Origin: an uncultured Bilophila sp.
Lineage (GTDB): Bacteria; Desulfobacterota; Desulfovibrionia; Desulfovibrionales; Desulfovibrionaceae
Assembly (NCBI GenBank): GCA_910585945.1
Contig: CAJUHZ010000057.1
Location: 1 to 12,400, forward strand
Length of the DNA: 12,400 bases
Direction: 5' to 3'
Both the position numbers and the translations under genes were made by a program. The notes under the pieces are model-generated. The model saw only the letters and a program-made list of their open reading frames with translations. It was not told where the DNA came from and did not search any database. Positions 5,629 to 12,400 of this stretch are shown piece by piece; position 1 is the stretch's first letter, and each line of letters begins with the position of its first letter.

Positions 5629-5711
5629 TGCAAAACAATGTGCGCATGATGCGCGGGCATTGGTTTGCAATGAGGTCCGGGCCGGCTGATTTCTGGAGAA
5701 TGTTTTTGTGT

Positions 5712-5742
5712 GGGGAAGGCTGGCGCCTTCCCCCTTTCTTTG
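5712..5742 (+). terminator. Hairpin upstream of the M20 gene
   Basis: GGGGAAGGC at 5712-5720 pairs perfectly with GCCTTCCCC at 5725-5733 around a TGGC loop, followed by CTTTCTTTG. This is a good terminator shape lying 180 nt past the PxxKW stop. A second hairpin, GGGGCGG-GAG-CCGCCCC at 5761-5777 followed by GTTTT, sits immediately before the ribosome site of the M20 gene, so the pair may also act as an attenuator. Confidence 0.5.
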
Positions 5743-5794
5743 CGTGTACAGGCTCATGTGGGGGCGGGAGCCGCCCCGTTTTCGGGAGGTTTGC

Positions 5795-7036
5795 ATGGCA
5801 TCTGTTCCGCGCGCGCTGCTTGGGGCGCTTGCCGGCCGGCGCGATCTCGCCATTGAGTACCAGAGCCGCATGACCGCGATCCCGGCCCTTGGACCGGAGA
5901 ATGGCGGCGAAGGGGAATACGCCAGGGCGCTGTATCTTGAAAGCGTGCTTCGGGGGCTGGGCGTGCCCGAGATCGCGCGGGCGGACGCGCCGGACAGCCG
6001 CGTGCCCTCCGGCATACGGCCCAATATCATTGCCCGCGTGCCGGGCGCGTCGGCGCGCACCGTGTGGATCATGGGGCATATGGACGTCGTGCCGCCCGGC
6101 GAGCGCTCGCAGTGGACCAGCGATCCCTGGCGTGTCGTGGTGGAGGGGGACGTCATCCGCGGCCGGGGCGTGCAGGACAATCAGCAGGCCATTACCGGGG
6201 CGCTGCTTGTCGCGGGCGAACTCCTGACGCAAGAGATCACGCCGGATCTGAGCCTCGGGCTGCTGTTCGTGTCCGATGAGGAGACAGGCAACGCCTACGG
6301 CATTGAGCATGTGCTCGCCGCCCGGCCGGATCTTTTCGGCGGGGAGGATCTTTTTCTGGTTCCGGATTACGGCGCGCCTGACGGCTCCTGGGTGGAAGTG
6401 GCGGAAAAGGGGCAGCTTTGGCTGAAGATCACGGTGGAGGGGCGGCAGTGTCACGCCTCCCGCCCGCAGGAAGGCAAAAACGCGCTCACGGCCGCCGCCG
6501 CGATGATCCTCGGCGTTGCCGACGTGGCCGCGCGCTTTCCTGAAACAAACGGTCTGTTCGAGCCTCCGTCATCCACTTTCGTTCCGTCGCGGCATGAGGA
6601 AAACGTGCCCAACATCAACACCCTGCCCGGGCGGGACGTGTTCTATGTGGATTGCCGACTTCTCCCCGGCGTGGAACATGAGTCCGTGCTGGCGGCCTTT
6701 CGGGAAGTGTTTGGATCTGTGGCGGCCCGGCATGGGGTAGGGGTTGCGGTGGATATCGCGCATCTTGCGCCGGCCGCGCCGGCCACCTCGCCGCAGAGCG
6801 AAATCGCCCGGCGGGTGCTTGCCGGCATCCGCGAGGTGTACGGGGTGGAAGCGCGCTGCATCGGTGTGGGCGGCGGAACAGTGGCCGCGCCGTTGCGCCG
6901 CGCCGGTTTTTCCGCCGCGGTATGGGCAAGCCTCCCGCCCACAGCCCACATTGCCGACGAGTACACCCTGGTTTCCAAAATCCTCGGGGACGCGCAGGTC
7001 ATGGCCACCCTGCTTTTCAGAGGGGATGGGCGGTGA
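5795..7036 (+). CDS. M20-family metallopeptidase/deacylase
   Basis: The 413-aa protein has the M20 catalytic layout. GHMDVVPPGE carries His95 and Asp97. GRGVQDNQQ carries the bridging Asp128. DEETGN carries D161-E162-E163, the general base and metal ligand. A dimerisation lid domain contains GQLWLKITVEGRQCHASRPQ (about 205-224), and C-terminal GGGTVAAPLRRAGF and AHIADEY supply the last ligands. Family members use two zinc ions to cut dipeptides or N-acyl amino acids (ArgE, DapE, carboxypeptidase, dipeptidase) in the cytoplasm; substrate is not evident here. GGGAGG 5 nt before ATG5795 decides the start over an upstream in-frame ATG at 5708. It lies upstream of the TRAP operon on the same strand, which suggests, but does not prove, that the transporter supplies its substrate. 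Confidence 0.9.
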   Translation: MASVPRALLGALAGRRDLAIEYQSRMTAIPALGPENGGEGEYARALYLESVLRGLGVPEIARADAPDSRVPSGIRPNIIARVPGASARTVWIMGHMDVVPPGERSQWTSDPWRVVVEGDVIRGRGVQDNQQAITGALLVAGELLTQEITPDLSLGLLFVSDEETGNAYGIEHVLAARPDLFGGEDLFLVPDYGAPDGSWVEVAEKGQLWLKITVEGRQCHASRPQEGKNALTAAAAMILGVADVAARFPETNGLFEPPSSTFVPSRHEENVPNINTLPGRDVFYVDCRLLPGVEHESVLAAFREVFGSVAARHGVGVAVDIAHLAPAAPATSPQSEIARRVLAGIREVYGVEARCIGVGGGTVAAPLRRAGFSAAVWASLPPTAHIADEYTLVSKILGDAQVMATLLFRGDGR

Positions 7037-7043
7037 CGCCGCC

Positions 7044-7070
7044 CGGCCCCGGCGCAACCGGGCCGTTCTT
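7044..7070 (+). terminator. Terminator after the M20 gene
   Basis: CGGCCCCGG at 7044-7052 pairs with CCGGGCCG at 7058-7065 (one bulged C) around a CGCAA loop, and TTCTT follows. It lies 8 nt beyond the stop and separates the peptidase from the TRAP operon. Confidence 0.6.
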
Positions 7071-7109
7071 CATGAGGGCGTTCTGTATTGATTCGGCATG
7101 TGAAATTGT

Positions 7110-7129
7110 ATGAAATCAAAATATTTCAT
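7110..7129. promoter_or_regulatory. Candidate operator upstream of the TRAP operon
   Basis: ATGAAAT at 7110-7116 and its exact complement ATTTCAT at 7123-7129 are separated by 6 bases, a typical 20-bp dyad for a dimeric regulator. It is AT-rich in a GC-rich setting, lies 115 bp before dctP and stands alone. A 16-bp perfect palindrome, CGGCGGCCGGCCGCCG at 7148-7163, follows. No regulator gene is adjacent. Confidence 0.4.
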
Positions 7130-7244
7130 GGTGTTAGGAAACAAGTGCGGCGGCCGGCCGCCGTGTTGAACTTTTTTGTTTACTGTGGCGAGCTTCCATT
7201 ATAGGTTGTGAAGTTGTTTCATCTTTATATTGTGGAGCCAAACC

Positions 7245-8264
7245 ATGATCAGCGTCTCCTGTTCCATGTGTGCCCGGATGGGGAAACATCTTGCCGCGGC
7301 CGCTCTGGCCGGGGCGGTTTGTCTGTTTGCGTCGTCGGCTTGGGCGGCCACGGAATTCAAGCTGTCCAACCAGTTCCCGCCGAATCACCATCTTTCCGCC
7401 GGAATGCGCGTCTTTGCCGACAAGGTGGCCGAGTATTCCAGGGGCGAACTTGCGGTCAAGATCTACGATTCCGGCTCGCTGTATCGGGATGCCGAAATCG
7501 TCAAGGCCATTCGCAGCGGCAGCACGGAAATGGGACTGGTTCCGGTCAACAAGTGGTCGGGCATGATTCCGGCAGTGGATGTCTTTGACCTGCCCTTCGC
7601 CTTCCCCAGGGCGTCCATTCTGCAAGGCTTTGTGGACGAAGCCGGGCCGCTCTTTGATGAAGCCTTTGCCCGCTACGGCGCGAAGGTGATGTTCTGGGTG
7701 GATTACGGCTATGTGCAGTTTTTCAACTCCAAACGTCCGCTGAAAACGCCGGAAGACTTCAAGGGCCTGACCATCCGCGCGTACTCCGCCGGAGACGCCG
7801 AAACCCTGAAAGCCCTTGGCGCGGCTCCGACAATCATCAGTTCCGCCGAAATGTACATGGCCCTGCAGCGCGGCACCATCGACGGGGCGGATACCGGGAT
7901 GCCGGCCGCCATTTCCCGCAAAGTCGTCGAAGTGCAGAAATACATGACGCTCGCCAACTATGCGGTTGCCGAATTCCTGGTGCAGGCCAACCTGAAATGG
8001 TGGAACGGCCTCACGCCGGAGCAACAGAACGCGATCACGAAGGCCGCGGCGGACGCCGAAGCCTACATCCGCGAAAAGGTGGCCACCGCCGAAGCGGACG
8101 CGCAGGCGACCATCGCCAAGGCGGGCATCGCCATCCATGTCCCCAGCGAGGAAGAACTGGCCGCCTTCATTCAGGCCACGACGCCAGTGCGGGAAACCTA
8201 TCTGAAGAACAGCGGCGAGCTTGGCGCGAAGCTTCTGCCCATTGCGGACAAAGCGCGCAGGTAG
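7245..8264 (+). CDS. dctP: TRAP transporter solute-binding protein, DctP family
   Basis: The 339-aa protein starts with a Sec signal peptide: basic ARMGKH, then hydrophobic LAAAALAGAVCLF, then the cleavage site SAWA before residue 35 or 36. The mature part has the DctP fold with FKLSNQFPPNHHLSAGM, DSGSLYRDAEIVKAIRSGSTEMG, DLPFAFP, and the family-specific FKGLTIRAY whose Arg178 is in the place of the Arg that salt-bridges the substrate carboxylate. The protein binds an organic acid in the periplasm and hands it to DctQM. GGAG lies 7 nt before ATG7245, preferred over the in-frame TTG at 7230. The upstream region holds a dyad operator candidate. The gene is followed after 4 nt by dctQ. Substrate (C4-dicarboxylate, keto acid, sugar acid, amino acid) cannot be inferred. 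The symbol is used in the family sense. Confidence 0.93.
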   Translation: MISVSCSMCARMGKHLAAAALAGAVCLFASSAWAATEFKLSNQFPPNHHLSAGMRVFADKVAEYSRGELAVKIYDSGSLYRDAEIVKAIRSGSTEMGLVPVNKWSGMIPAVDVFDLPFAFPRASILQGFVDEAGPLFDEAFARYGAKVMFWVDYGYVQFFNSKRPLKTPEDFKGLTIRAYSAGDAETLKALGAAPTIISSAEMYMALQRGTIDGADTGMPAAISRKVVEVQKYMTLANYAVAEFLVQANLKWWNGLTPEQQNAITKAAADAEAYIREKVATAEADAQATIAKAGIAIHVPSEEELAAFIQATTPVRETYLKNSGELGAKLLPIADKARR

Positions 8265-8268
8265 GCCG

Positions 8269-8868
8269 GTGTTCCCTGTACTGAAACGCGCGCTCGCGTT
8301 ATGCAACCTTGTTTGCGGCCTGGCCAGCGGATTTTGCATCCTGCTGGTCGGGCTGATCCTCTTTGTCGAGGTGGTGCTCCGCTACGCGGGGCATCCCACG
8401 CAATGGATTCCGGAAACCAGCGTCTATCTCTTTTGCGGGGCGATGCTCTGCGGCGCGGCGTATACTCTGCAACAGGGCAGTCATGTGCGGGTGGAACTGC
8501 TGATCATGCACCTCCCGCTGCGTGTGCGGATCTGGCTTGATGTGGCGACGGCGCTTGGCGGCGCGGCCTTTTGCGCGCTGGTGACGGTCCACGCATGGGA
8601 ACATCTGGCCGATGTCCTGCTGACCGGGGAAACCACGCCCACCGCCATGCGCGTGCCCTTGTGGATCACGGATCTGCCGCTTTTCGTCGGTTTTGTGCTG
8701 CTGACGCTGCAATTTCTGGCGATTGCGCTGACGCTGGCCGCGCAGAGCCGTGTGTTTCATGCTTCCGGCGCGAAAAGCGCGACTGACACGAGCGTCACGC
8801 CCGGCACGAGCGGCGCAAACGGGGCAGGCGGCGGCATGACCGGAACAAGCGGGGGGTCCGCGGCATGA
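8269..8868 (+). CDS. dctQ: TRAP transporter small permease, DctQ family
   Basis: The 199-aa protein has four predicted membrane spans: LCNLVCGLASGFCILLVGLI, a second near WIPETSVYLFCGAMLCGAAY, a third at LDVATALGGAAFCALVTVHAW and a fourth at LPLFVGFVLLTLQFLAIALT. The features LRYAG/W-PE, QQGSHVRVELL and RVPLWI are typical of DctQ. The protein bridges substrate-binding protein and large permease. GTG8269 is chosen, 4 nt after the dctP stop and preceded by AGGTAGG; an upstream ATG at 8221 would overlap dctP by 44 nt. The stop overlaps the dctM start (ATGA). Oddly, the C-terminus carries an extra 37-residue Gly/Ser/Thr/Ala-rich tail (from FHASGAK onward) without hydrophobic content, which is not part of the usual fold. 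Confidence 0.9.
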   Translation: MFPVLKRALALCNLVCGLASGFCILLVGLILFVEVVLRYAGHPTQWIPETSVYLFCGAMLCGAAYTLQQGSHVRVELLIMHLPLRVRIWLDVATALGGAAFCALVTVHAWEHLADVLLTGETTPTAMRVPLWITDLPLFVGFVLLTLQFLAIALTLAAQSRVFHASGAKSATDTSVTPGTSGANGAGGGMTGTSGGSAA

Positions 8869-10160
8869 TCCAGTTCGTGCTCATTTTCTTTCTGCTGATC
8901 GCCATTCTGCTTGTGGGGCTTCCGGTGGCCTTCGGGCTGGGATCGACAGCCGTTGTGCTGGCGCTGCTTCAGGAGCATATTTCCATCAATTTCCTCAGCA
9001 TTACGGTGCTGGAGTCCCTGAACAGCTTCACCCTGCTTGCCGTGCCGCTCTTTGTGCTCATGAGCCAGGTGCTTTTGACCGGCAAAGTCGGGGACAACCT
9101 GTTCGACACCATCAACGCCTGGGTGCGGCATCTGCCCGGCGGGCTGGGCGTGGCCACGGTTTTTTCCTGCGCGGTCTTTGCCGCCATCACCGGTTCGGGC
9201 GCGGCCACGGCCGCCACCATCGGCATGGTGGCGTATCCGGCCATGACCAGACGCGGTTATGACCGAAAGTTCACCCTCGGCCTGCTGGCTTCCGGCGGAA
9301 CCCTGGGCATCCTCATTCCGCCGTCCATCCCGATGATCCTGTATTCGTCCATCACCAATACCTCGCTGGACAAACTCTTCATGGCCGGGATCGTGCCGGG
9401 GATTTTGCTGACCCTGATTCTCGCGGGTTACGCCGTGTGGCGGAGCAAGCACGGCGGTTTCGTCCCCATGCCTCCGGCGACGTGGGCGGAGCGCAAGAGC
9501 CTGACCGTGCGCAACATTCCGGGGCTTCTGCTCCCGGTGATCATCATCGGCGGGATCTACGGCGGGGTGTTCACGCCCACGGAAGCGGCCGCCGTCGGGC
9601 TGGCGTACAGCCTGTTTGTGACCCTGTGCGTGTACCGCACGCTGTCGATCCGCCAGATTCCCCGCATCTGTCTGGATGGAATGGCCACATCGTGCATGAT
9701 CAGCATGATCGTCATCGGCGCGCACCTTTTCGGCAAGATCATGACTCTGATGCAGATCCCGCAGGAACTGACGCAGGTGGTGGTGGAGAACAACTTCAGC
9801 CCCATCCTCTTCATTCTGGCCATGAACGTGGTGCTGCTGGTGCTCGGGTCCATTCTGGAAACCGTTTCGGTGGTGCTGCTGACCACGCCGCTGGTGTTGC
9901 CCATCATGGGCCGCCTGGGGATTGATCCGATCTGGTACGGCGTGGTGCTGACCATGAACATGACCATTGCGCTGATCACCCCGCCTGTGGGCATGGATCT
10001 CTACGTCATCAAGAGCTTGCGCAACGATATCAGCCTGAACGACGTGATCCGCGGCGTCGCGCCGTGCGCGCTGCTGATGGTGCTGTTTTTGTGCGTGATC
10101 ATCGCCTTCCCGTCCATCAGCACGTTCCTGCCGGGGCTTATGCCCACGCGGGGGGTGTAA
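8865..10160 (+). CDS. dctM: TRAP transporter large permease, DctM family
   Basis: The 431-aa protein is the normal length for DctM and is hydrophobic throughout, with about 12 spans. It starts MIQFVLIFFLLIAILLVGLP. Family motifs seen are FGLGSTAVV, PLFVLMSQVLL, GSGAATAATIG, PAMTRRGYDRKF, LGILIPPSIPMILYS, GGVFTPTEAAAVG, GSILETVSV and ITPPVGMDLYVIK. It forms the sodium-driven translocation channel with DctQ and is in the Ion Transporter superfamily. The ATGA overlap with dctQ shows translational coupling. It ends 72 bp before hldD. No strong terminator is seen between; only a T7G7 run at 10163-10176 and a short GGGG/CCCC hairpin. Orthology to the family is clear, substrate is not. Confidence 0.96.
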   Translation: MIQFVLIFFLLIAILLVGLPVAFGLGSTAVVLALLQEHISINFLSITVLESLNSFTLLAVPLFVLMSQVLLTGKVGDNLFDTINAWVRHLPGGLGVATVFSCAVFAAITGSGAATAATIGMVAYPAMTRRGYDRKFTLGLLASGGTLGILIPPSIPMILYSSITNTSLDKLFMAGIVPGILLTLILAGYAVWRSKHGGFVPMPPATWAERKSLTVRNIPGLLLPVIIIGGIYGGVFTPTEAAAVGLAYSLFVTLCVYRTLSIRQIPRICLDGMATSCMISMIVIGAHLFGKIMTLMQIPQELTQVVVENNFSPILFILAMNVVLLVLGSILETVSVVLLTTPLVLPIMGRLGIDPIWYGVVLTMNMTIALITPPVGMDLYVIKSLRNDISLNDVIRGVAPCALLMVLFLCVIIAFPSISTFLPGLMPTRGV

Positions 10161-10232
10161 CGTTTTTTTGGGGGGGCAAGCCCCGAAACCCTTGATCCGG
10201 CTCCCGGCCGGGCAAGCGAAAAAGGAGCGTGC

Positions 10233-11204
10233 ATGTATATCGTGACCGGCGGCGCGGGCTTTATCGGCAGCGCCATGATCTGGCGGCTCAACGAGGCCGG
10301 CATTGACGACATTCTGGTGGTGGACAACCTCGGCTCCAGCGACAAGTGGCGCAACCTCGTCAACCGGCGCTACCGCGACTATATCCAGCGCGATGTCTTC
10401 CGCAAACTGGTGGAGGAAGGGCGCGCCCCGACCAACGTGGAGGCTGTCATCCACCTTGGGGCGTGTTCGTCCACAACGGAACGGGACATTGAATTCCTGA
10501 TGGAGAACAATTTCCACTACAGCCAGGCCGTGTGCCGCTACGCGCTGGAGCAGGGGGCGCGCCTGATCAACGCGAGCAGCGCGGCCACCTACGGCGACGG
10601 CTCACGCGGCTTTTCCGACAGCCTGCTGACCACCCTGAGCCTGCGCCCGCTCAACGGCTACGGCTATTCCAAACAGCTTTTCGACCTCTGGGCCTACCGC
10701 GAGAACCTGCTCAACCGCATCGCCACCGTCAAGTTTTTCAATGTCTACGGCCCCAACGAATACCACAAGGGCGACATGAAAAGCGTGGCGTGCAAGGCCT
10801 TTACCGAACTGCGGGAAACCGGCGCGCTCCGCCTCTTCAAATCGGATCGGCCGGAATATCCCAACGGCGGGCAGATGCGCGATTTCGTCTACGTCAAGGA
10901 CTGTGTGAACGTGCTCTTCTGGCTCCTCGAACACCCCGAGGCCTGCGGCGTGTTCAACATCGGCTCCGGCAAGGCGCGGACCTGGAACGATCTGGCCAAT
11001 GCCGTGTACGCCGCTTTGGGGCGCACGCCGGATATCAATTACATCGACATGCCGGCAGGCTTGAAGGGCCGCTACCAGTACTTCACCGAAGCGGAGATGA
11101 GCTGGCTTGAGCGGCTGGGATGCGATGTGGCCTTCCACAGTCTGGAAGAGGGCATCAGCGACTATATCTGCAACTATTTGCAGAAGCCGGACCCGCACCT
11201 TTAG
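10233..11204 (+). CDS. hldD: ADP-L-glycero-D-manno-heptose 6-epimerase
   Basis: The 323-aa short-chain dehydrogenase-type protein has the NAD(P) site GGAGFIGS (residues 6-13), the HldD signature NLGSSDKWRNL, VIHLGACSSTTERD, SSAATYGDGS at about 113-122, the catalytic Y143-x3-K147 in YGYSK, FFNVYGPNEYHKG and DFVYVKD. These are diagnostic for HldD rather than GalE. It converts ADP-D-glycero- to ADP-L-glycero-D-manno-heptose in the cytoplasm, the last step before LPS inner-core heptosyl transfer. AAGGAG lies 5 nt before the ATG. It is 72 bp after dctM and may share its transcript, or have its own promoter in the GC-rich gap, which I could not identify. It is functionally linked to the GT9 gene at 2674-3753. 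A MITE-like repeat begins 2 bp past its stop. Confidence 0.95.
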   Translation: MYIVTGGAGFIGSAMIWRLNEAGIDDILVVDNLGSSDKWRNLVNRRYRDYIQRDVFRKLVEEGRAPTNVEAVIHLGACSSTTERDIEFLMENNFHYSQAVCRYALEQGARLINASSAATYGDGSRGFSDSLLTTLSLRPLNGYGYSKQLFDLWAYRENLLNRIATVKFFNVYGPNEYHKGDMKSVACKAFTELRETGALRLFKSDRPEYPNGGQMRDFVYVKDCVNVLFWLLEHPEACGVFNIGSGKARTWNDLANAVYAALGRTPDINYIDMPAGLKGRYQYFTEAEMSWLERLGCDVAFHSLEEGISDYICNYLQKPDPHL

Positions 11205-11205
11205 A

Positions 11206-11344
11206 GCGTGTTCACACTACGGCTCTTGTCCTGCCTGCGTCAAAAAGGCTTTTTGTTCCGATCAAGTGCCATAAGGGTATATTCCGTTCATAAAAAGCTT
11301 TTTTCTCCTGGCGGAGAACAATATTTCTCGTAGTGTGAACACGC
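11206..11344. mobile_element. 139-bp MITE-like inverted-repeat element
   Basis: GCGTGTTCACACTACG at 11206-11221 is matched perfectly by its complement CGTAGTGTGAACACGC at 11329-11344. Beyond the 16 bp the two arms stay imperfectly complementary: each holds a TTGT-CT-type block and an AAAAAG/CTTTTT block, AAAAAGGCTTTTT left and AAAAAGCTTTTT right. No ORF fits inside. That is the shape of a MITE or of a deleted IS with long terminal repeats. No target-site duplication is evident at the ends. It starts next to the hldD stop and its hairpins could also terminate transcription. Confidence 0.6.
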
Positions 11345-11377
11345 CCTGGAGCGTTTTTCCTTGCAACAGGAAGTCTC

Positions 11378-11401
11378 CGGCGGTCGCGAGAGCGGCCGCC
11401 G
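11378..11401 (+). other. GNRA-loop hairpin
   Basis: CGGCGGTCGC at 11378-11387 pairs with GCGGCCGCCG at 11392-11401 (one T-G) around a GAGA tetraloop. A T-rich run follows only after some 20 bases, so it is not a standard terminator. The gap 11345-11785 otherwise holds the tandem repeat, an AT-rich stretch from about 11650 and no convincing gene. Confidence 0.4.
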
Positions 11402-11478
11402 ATGCCGAACAGGCGGAAAAAAACATTTTTTGGTGAAGTGATCCTCATCAATCACCACCTCAGGAACTCGCGCCCCCC

Positions 11479-11514
11479 CAGGTTCAGCCCTCGTGCTCAG
11501 GTTCAGCCCTCGTG
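11479..11514. repeat. 19-bp tandem duplication
   Basis: CAGGTTCAGCCCTCGTG is present at 11479-11495 and again, identically, at 11498-11514, giving a period of 19 bases. It sits 270 bp upstream of the truncated integrase. It could be an integrase arm-site pair or a replication slip. Confidence 0.6.
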
Positions 11515-11785
11515 AAACAGAAGGGCCGAAGTTTGATTTTCTCCTTGCCCGCATGACTGTTTCAGGTTATGCTCAAGAAAAAGCGTTTGAATGAGCGCCA
11601 GCGACGTACCTGTGGGGAGATTTCCCATGCCTCTCTCTCTGTCCCTCACATGTTACCATGAATAACACAAATAATATTATTAAAAACAAGTAGTTATCTT
11701 CGTCATTTTTATCCCGAAAATCCATTTTGGATAATGAATGGATAACCATCTTTCCTTTTAAGTTTTTCGTCGTTATCATGCCTCC

Positions 11786-12352
11786 ATGAGCGACGTAACC
11801 GATAGAAAATACATAAAAACCAAGTTCGAGGGCGTTTTCTACCGCCTGTCTTCCAAGAAGCGCAACCTCAAGACGGGAGAGCCGGATCGCATCTATTGTT
11901 TCTGCTATACCGATGCCCAGGGCAAAGGTCATTGGAAGACGGTCGGCAGGCACAGCGAAGGCGTTCGGCCTCCAATGGTCAAAAGCGAGCGGGCAAAATT
12001 CATTGCCGAGATCGCCGTCACAGGCGTAAACCCGACTGCCCGCGACAAAGTGACAATCGGGCAGCTCGTGGACGCCTACCTTGAATGGGGCAGAAGCGAA
12101 GGGAAATATGTTGACCAGCACTACAGTCAGTACAGCGCCCACCTCAAGGCCAAGATTCACGATCTGCCGGTTTCCGATCTGAGTTCGGGGCTGCTCTCCA
12201 ATCTCAAGGCTGAACTGCTCGCCACGCCCACCGGAAATACGAAGCTCAAAAAAGTTGCGGGACAGCCCAACGTCAAAACGCGGAAGCGGAAAACGCTGGC
12301 CGGGCAAACTGTAAACAACATTTTCAGCTTCATGCGTTCGGCTATTGCCTAA
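11786..12352 (+). pseudogene. Truncated tyrosine recombinase (phage-type integrase), N-terminal part
   Basis: The 188 residues fit the N-terminal half of a phage-type integrase. Arm-type DNA-binding features (FEGVFYRLSSKK, then YCFCYTDAQGKGHWKTVGRHSEG) occupy about 12-65. A SAM-like core-binding domain (VTIGQLVDAYLEWGRSEGKYV onward, ending TVNNIFSFMRSAIA) follows. The catalytic domain with Arg, His-x-x-Arg and the nucleophilic Tyr is absent, since family members are near 350-400 aa and this one stops at TAA. No frame past the stop restores integrase-like residues in the 48 bases left, and the sequence becomes AT-rich there, which favours disruption by insertion or deletion over a simple frameshift. 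The leader is AT-rich and no good ribosome site precedes ATG11786. It should be non-functional alone, and marks a mobile region starting near 11650. Confidence 0.75.
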
Positions 12353-12376
12353 TTGCAAAAATAAGGATATGAATAT

Positions 12377-12400
12377 ATGGTGCTTCCAAAACGGGAGCGG
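12377..12400 (+). CDS. Possible start of another gene (partial)
   Basis: AAGGA at 12363-12367 lies 9 nt before an ATG reading MVLPKRER up to the window end. It is AT-rich upstream, like the start of an inserted cargo gene. Eight codons cannot prove a gene; product unknown. Confidence 0.25.

Noticed and set aside
10163..10185. T7G7 run and GGGG/CCCC hairpin after dctM as a terminator
   Set aside because: The stem is 4-5 bp, the T-run precedes rather than follows it, and no T-tract follows.
8757..10517. A 586-codon minus-strand open frame
   Set aside because: It is antisense to dctM and hldD, rich in His/Gln/Arg as typical of shadow frames, with no motif or ribosome site.

Overview
The GC-rich part of this window looks like a chromosome segment of a Gram-negative, flagellated, LPS-bearing deltaproteobacterium, most probably a Desulfovibrio-type sulfate reducer. 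This placement is an inference from codon and GC bias, a PxxKW-type cysteine-rich small protein, DctP/DctQ/DctM TRAP transport, a short MetF and heptose (LPS core) genes. No database search was possible.

Left flank (1-401): the last 43 residues of a flagellin, a hairpin terminator, then the N-terminal stub of an AAA/SMC-like ATPase. The stub has an intact Walker A and is cut off where the DNA turns AT-rich.

Accessory island (about 376-2460, mostly minus strand, AT-rich): this is the most interesting part. It reads as a compact retron. In transcription order it has a sigma70-type promoter (2208-2236), a heavily folded non-coding stretch (about 2203-1885; candidate msr-msd RNA), a 56-codon basic and hydrophobic small ORF with an excellent Shine-Dalgarno (1835-1665), a 95-aa Xre/Cro HTH protein (1610-1323), and a 282-aa retron-type reverse transcriptase (1326-478) whose start overlaps the HTH stop (ATGA). 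The HTH plus RT layout resembles what I recall as type VI retrons. The small ORF is the candidate effector/toxin. The island abuts the 3' side of an initiator tRNA-fMet gene (2461-2537, minus), a classic integration neighbourhood.

Core region (2540-11204): a GT9 heptosyltransferase-like gene and metF (both minus, probably one transcript); a roughly 590-bp gap with hairpins and a divergent promoter; a PxxKW cysteine-rich protein; an M20 metallopeptidase; a complete TRAP transporter (dctP-dctQ-dctM, plus); and hldD, the ADP-heptose epimerase. hldD makes the donor type that a GT9 heptosyltransferase uses, so the two LPS genes are functionally linked although 6.5 kb apart.

Right flank (11205-12400): a 139-bp MITE-like inverted-repeat element directly after hldD, a GC-rich hairpin and a 19-bp tandem duplication. 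An AT-rich leader follows, then a tyrosine-recombinase gene that stops before its catalytic domain, with the possible start of another gene at the window edge. This marks the border of a second, separate mobile or accessory region.
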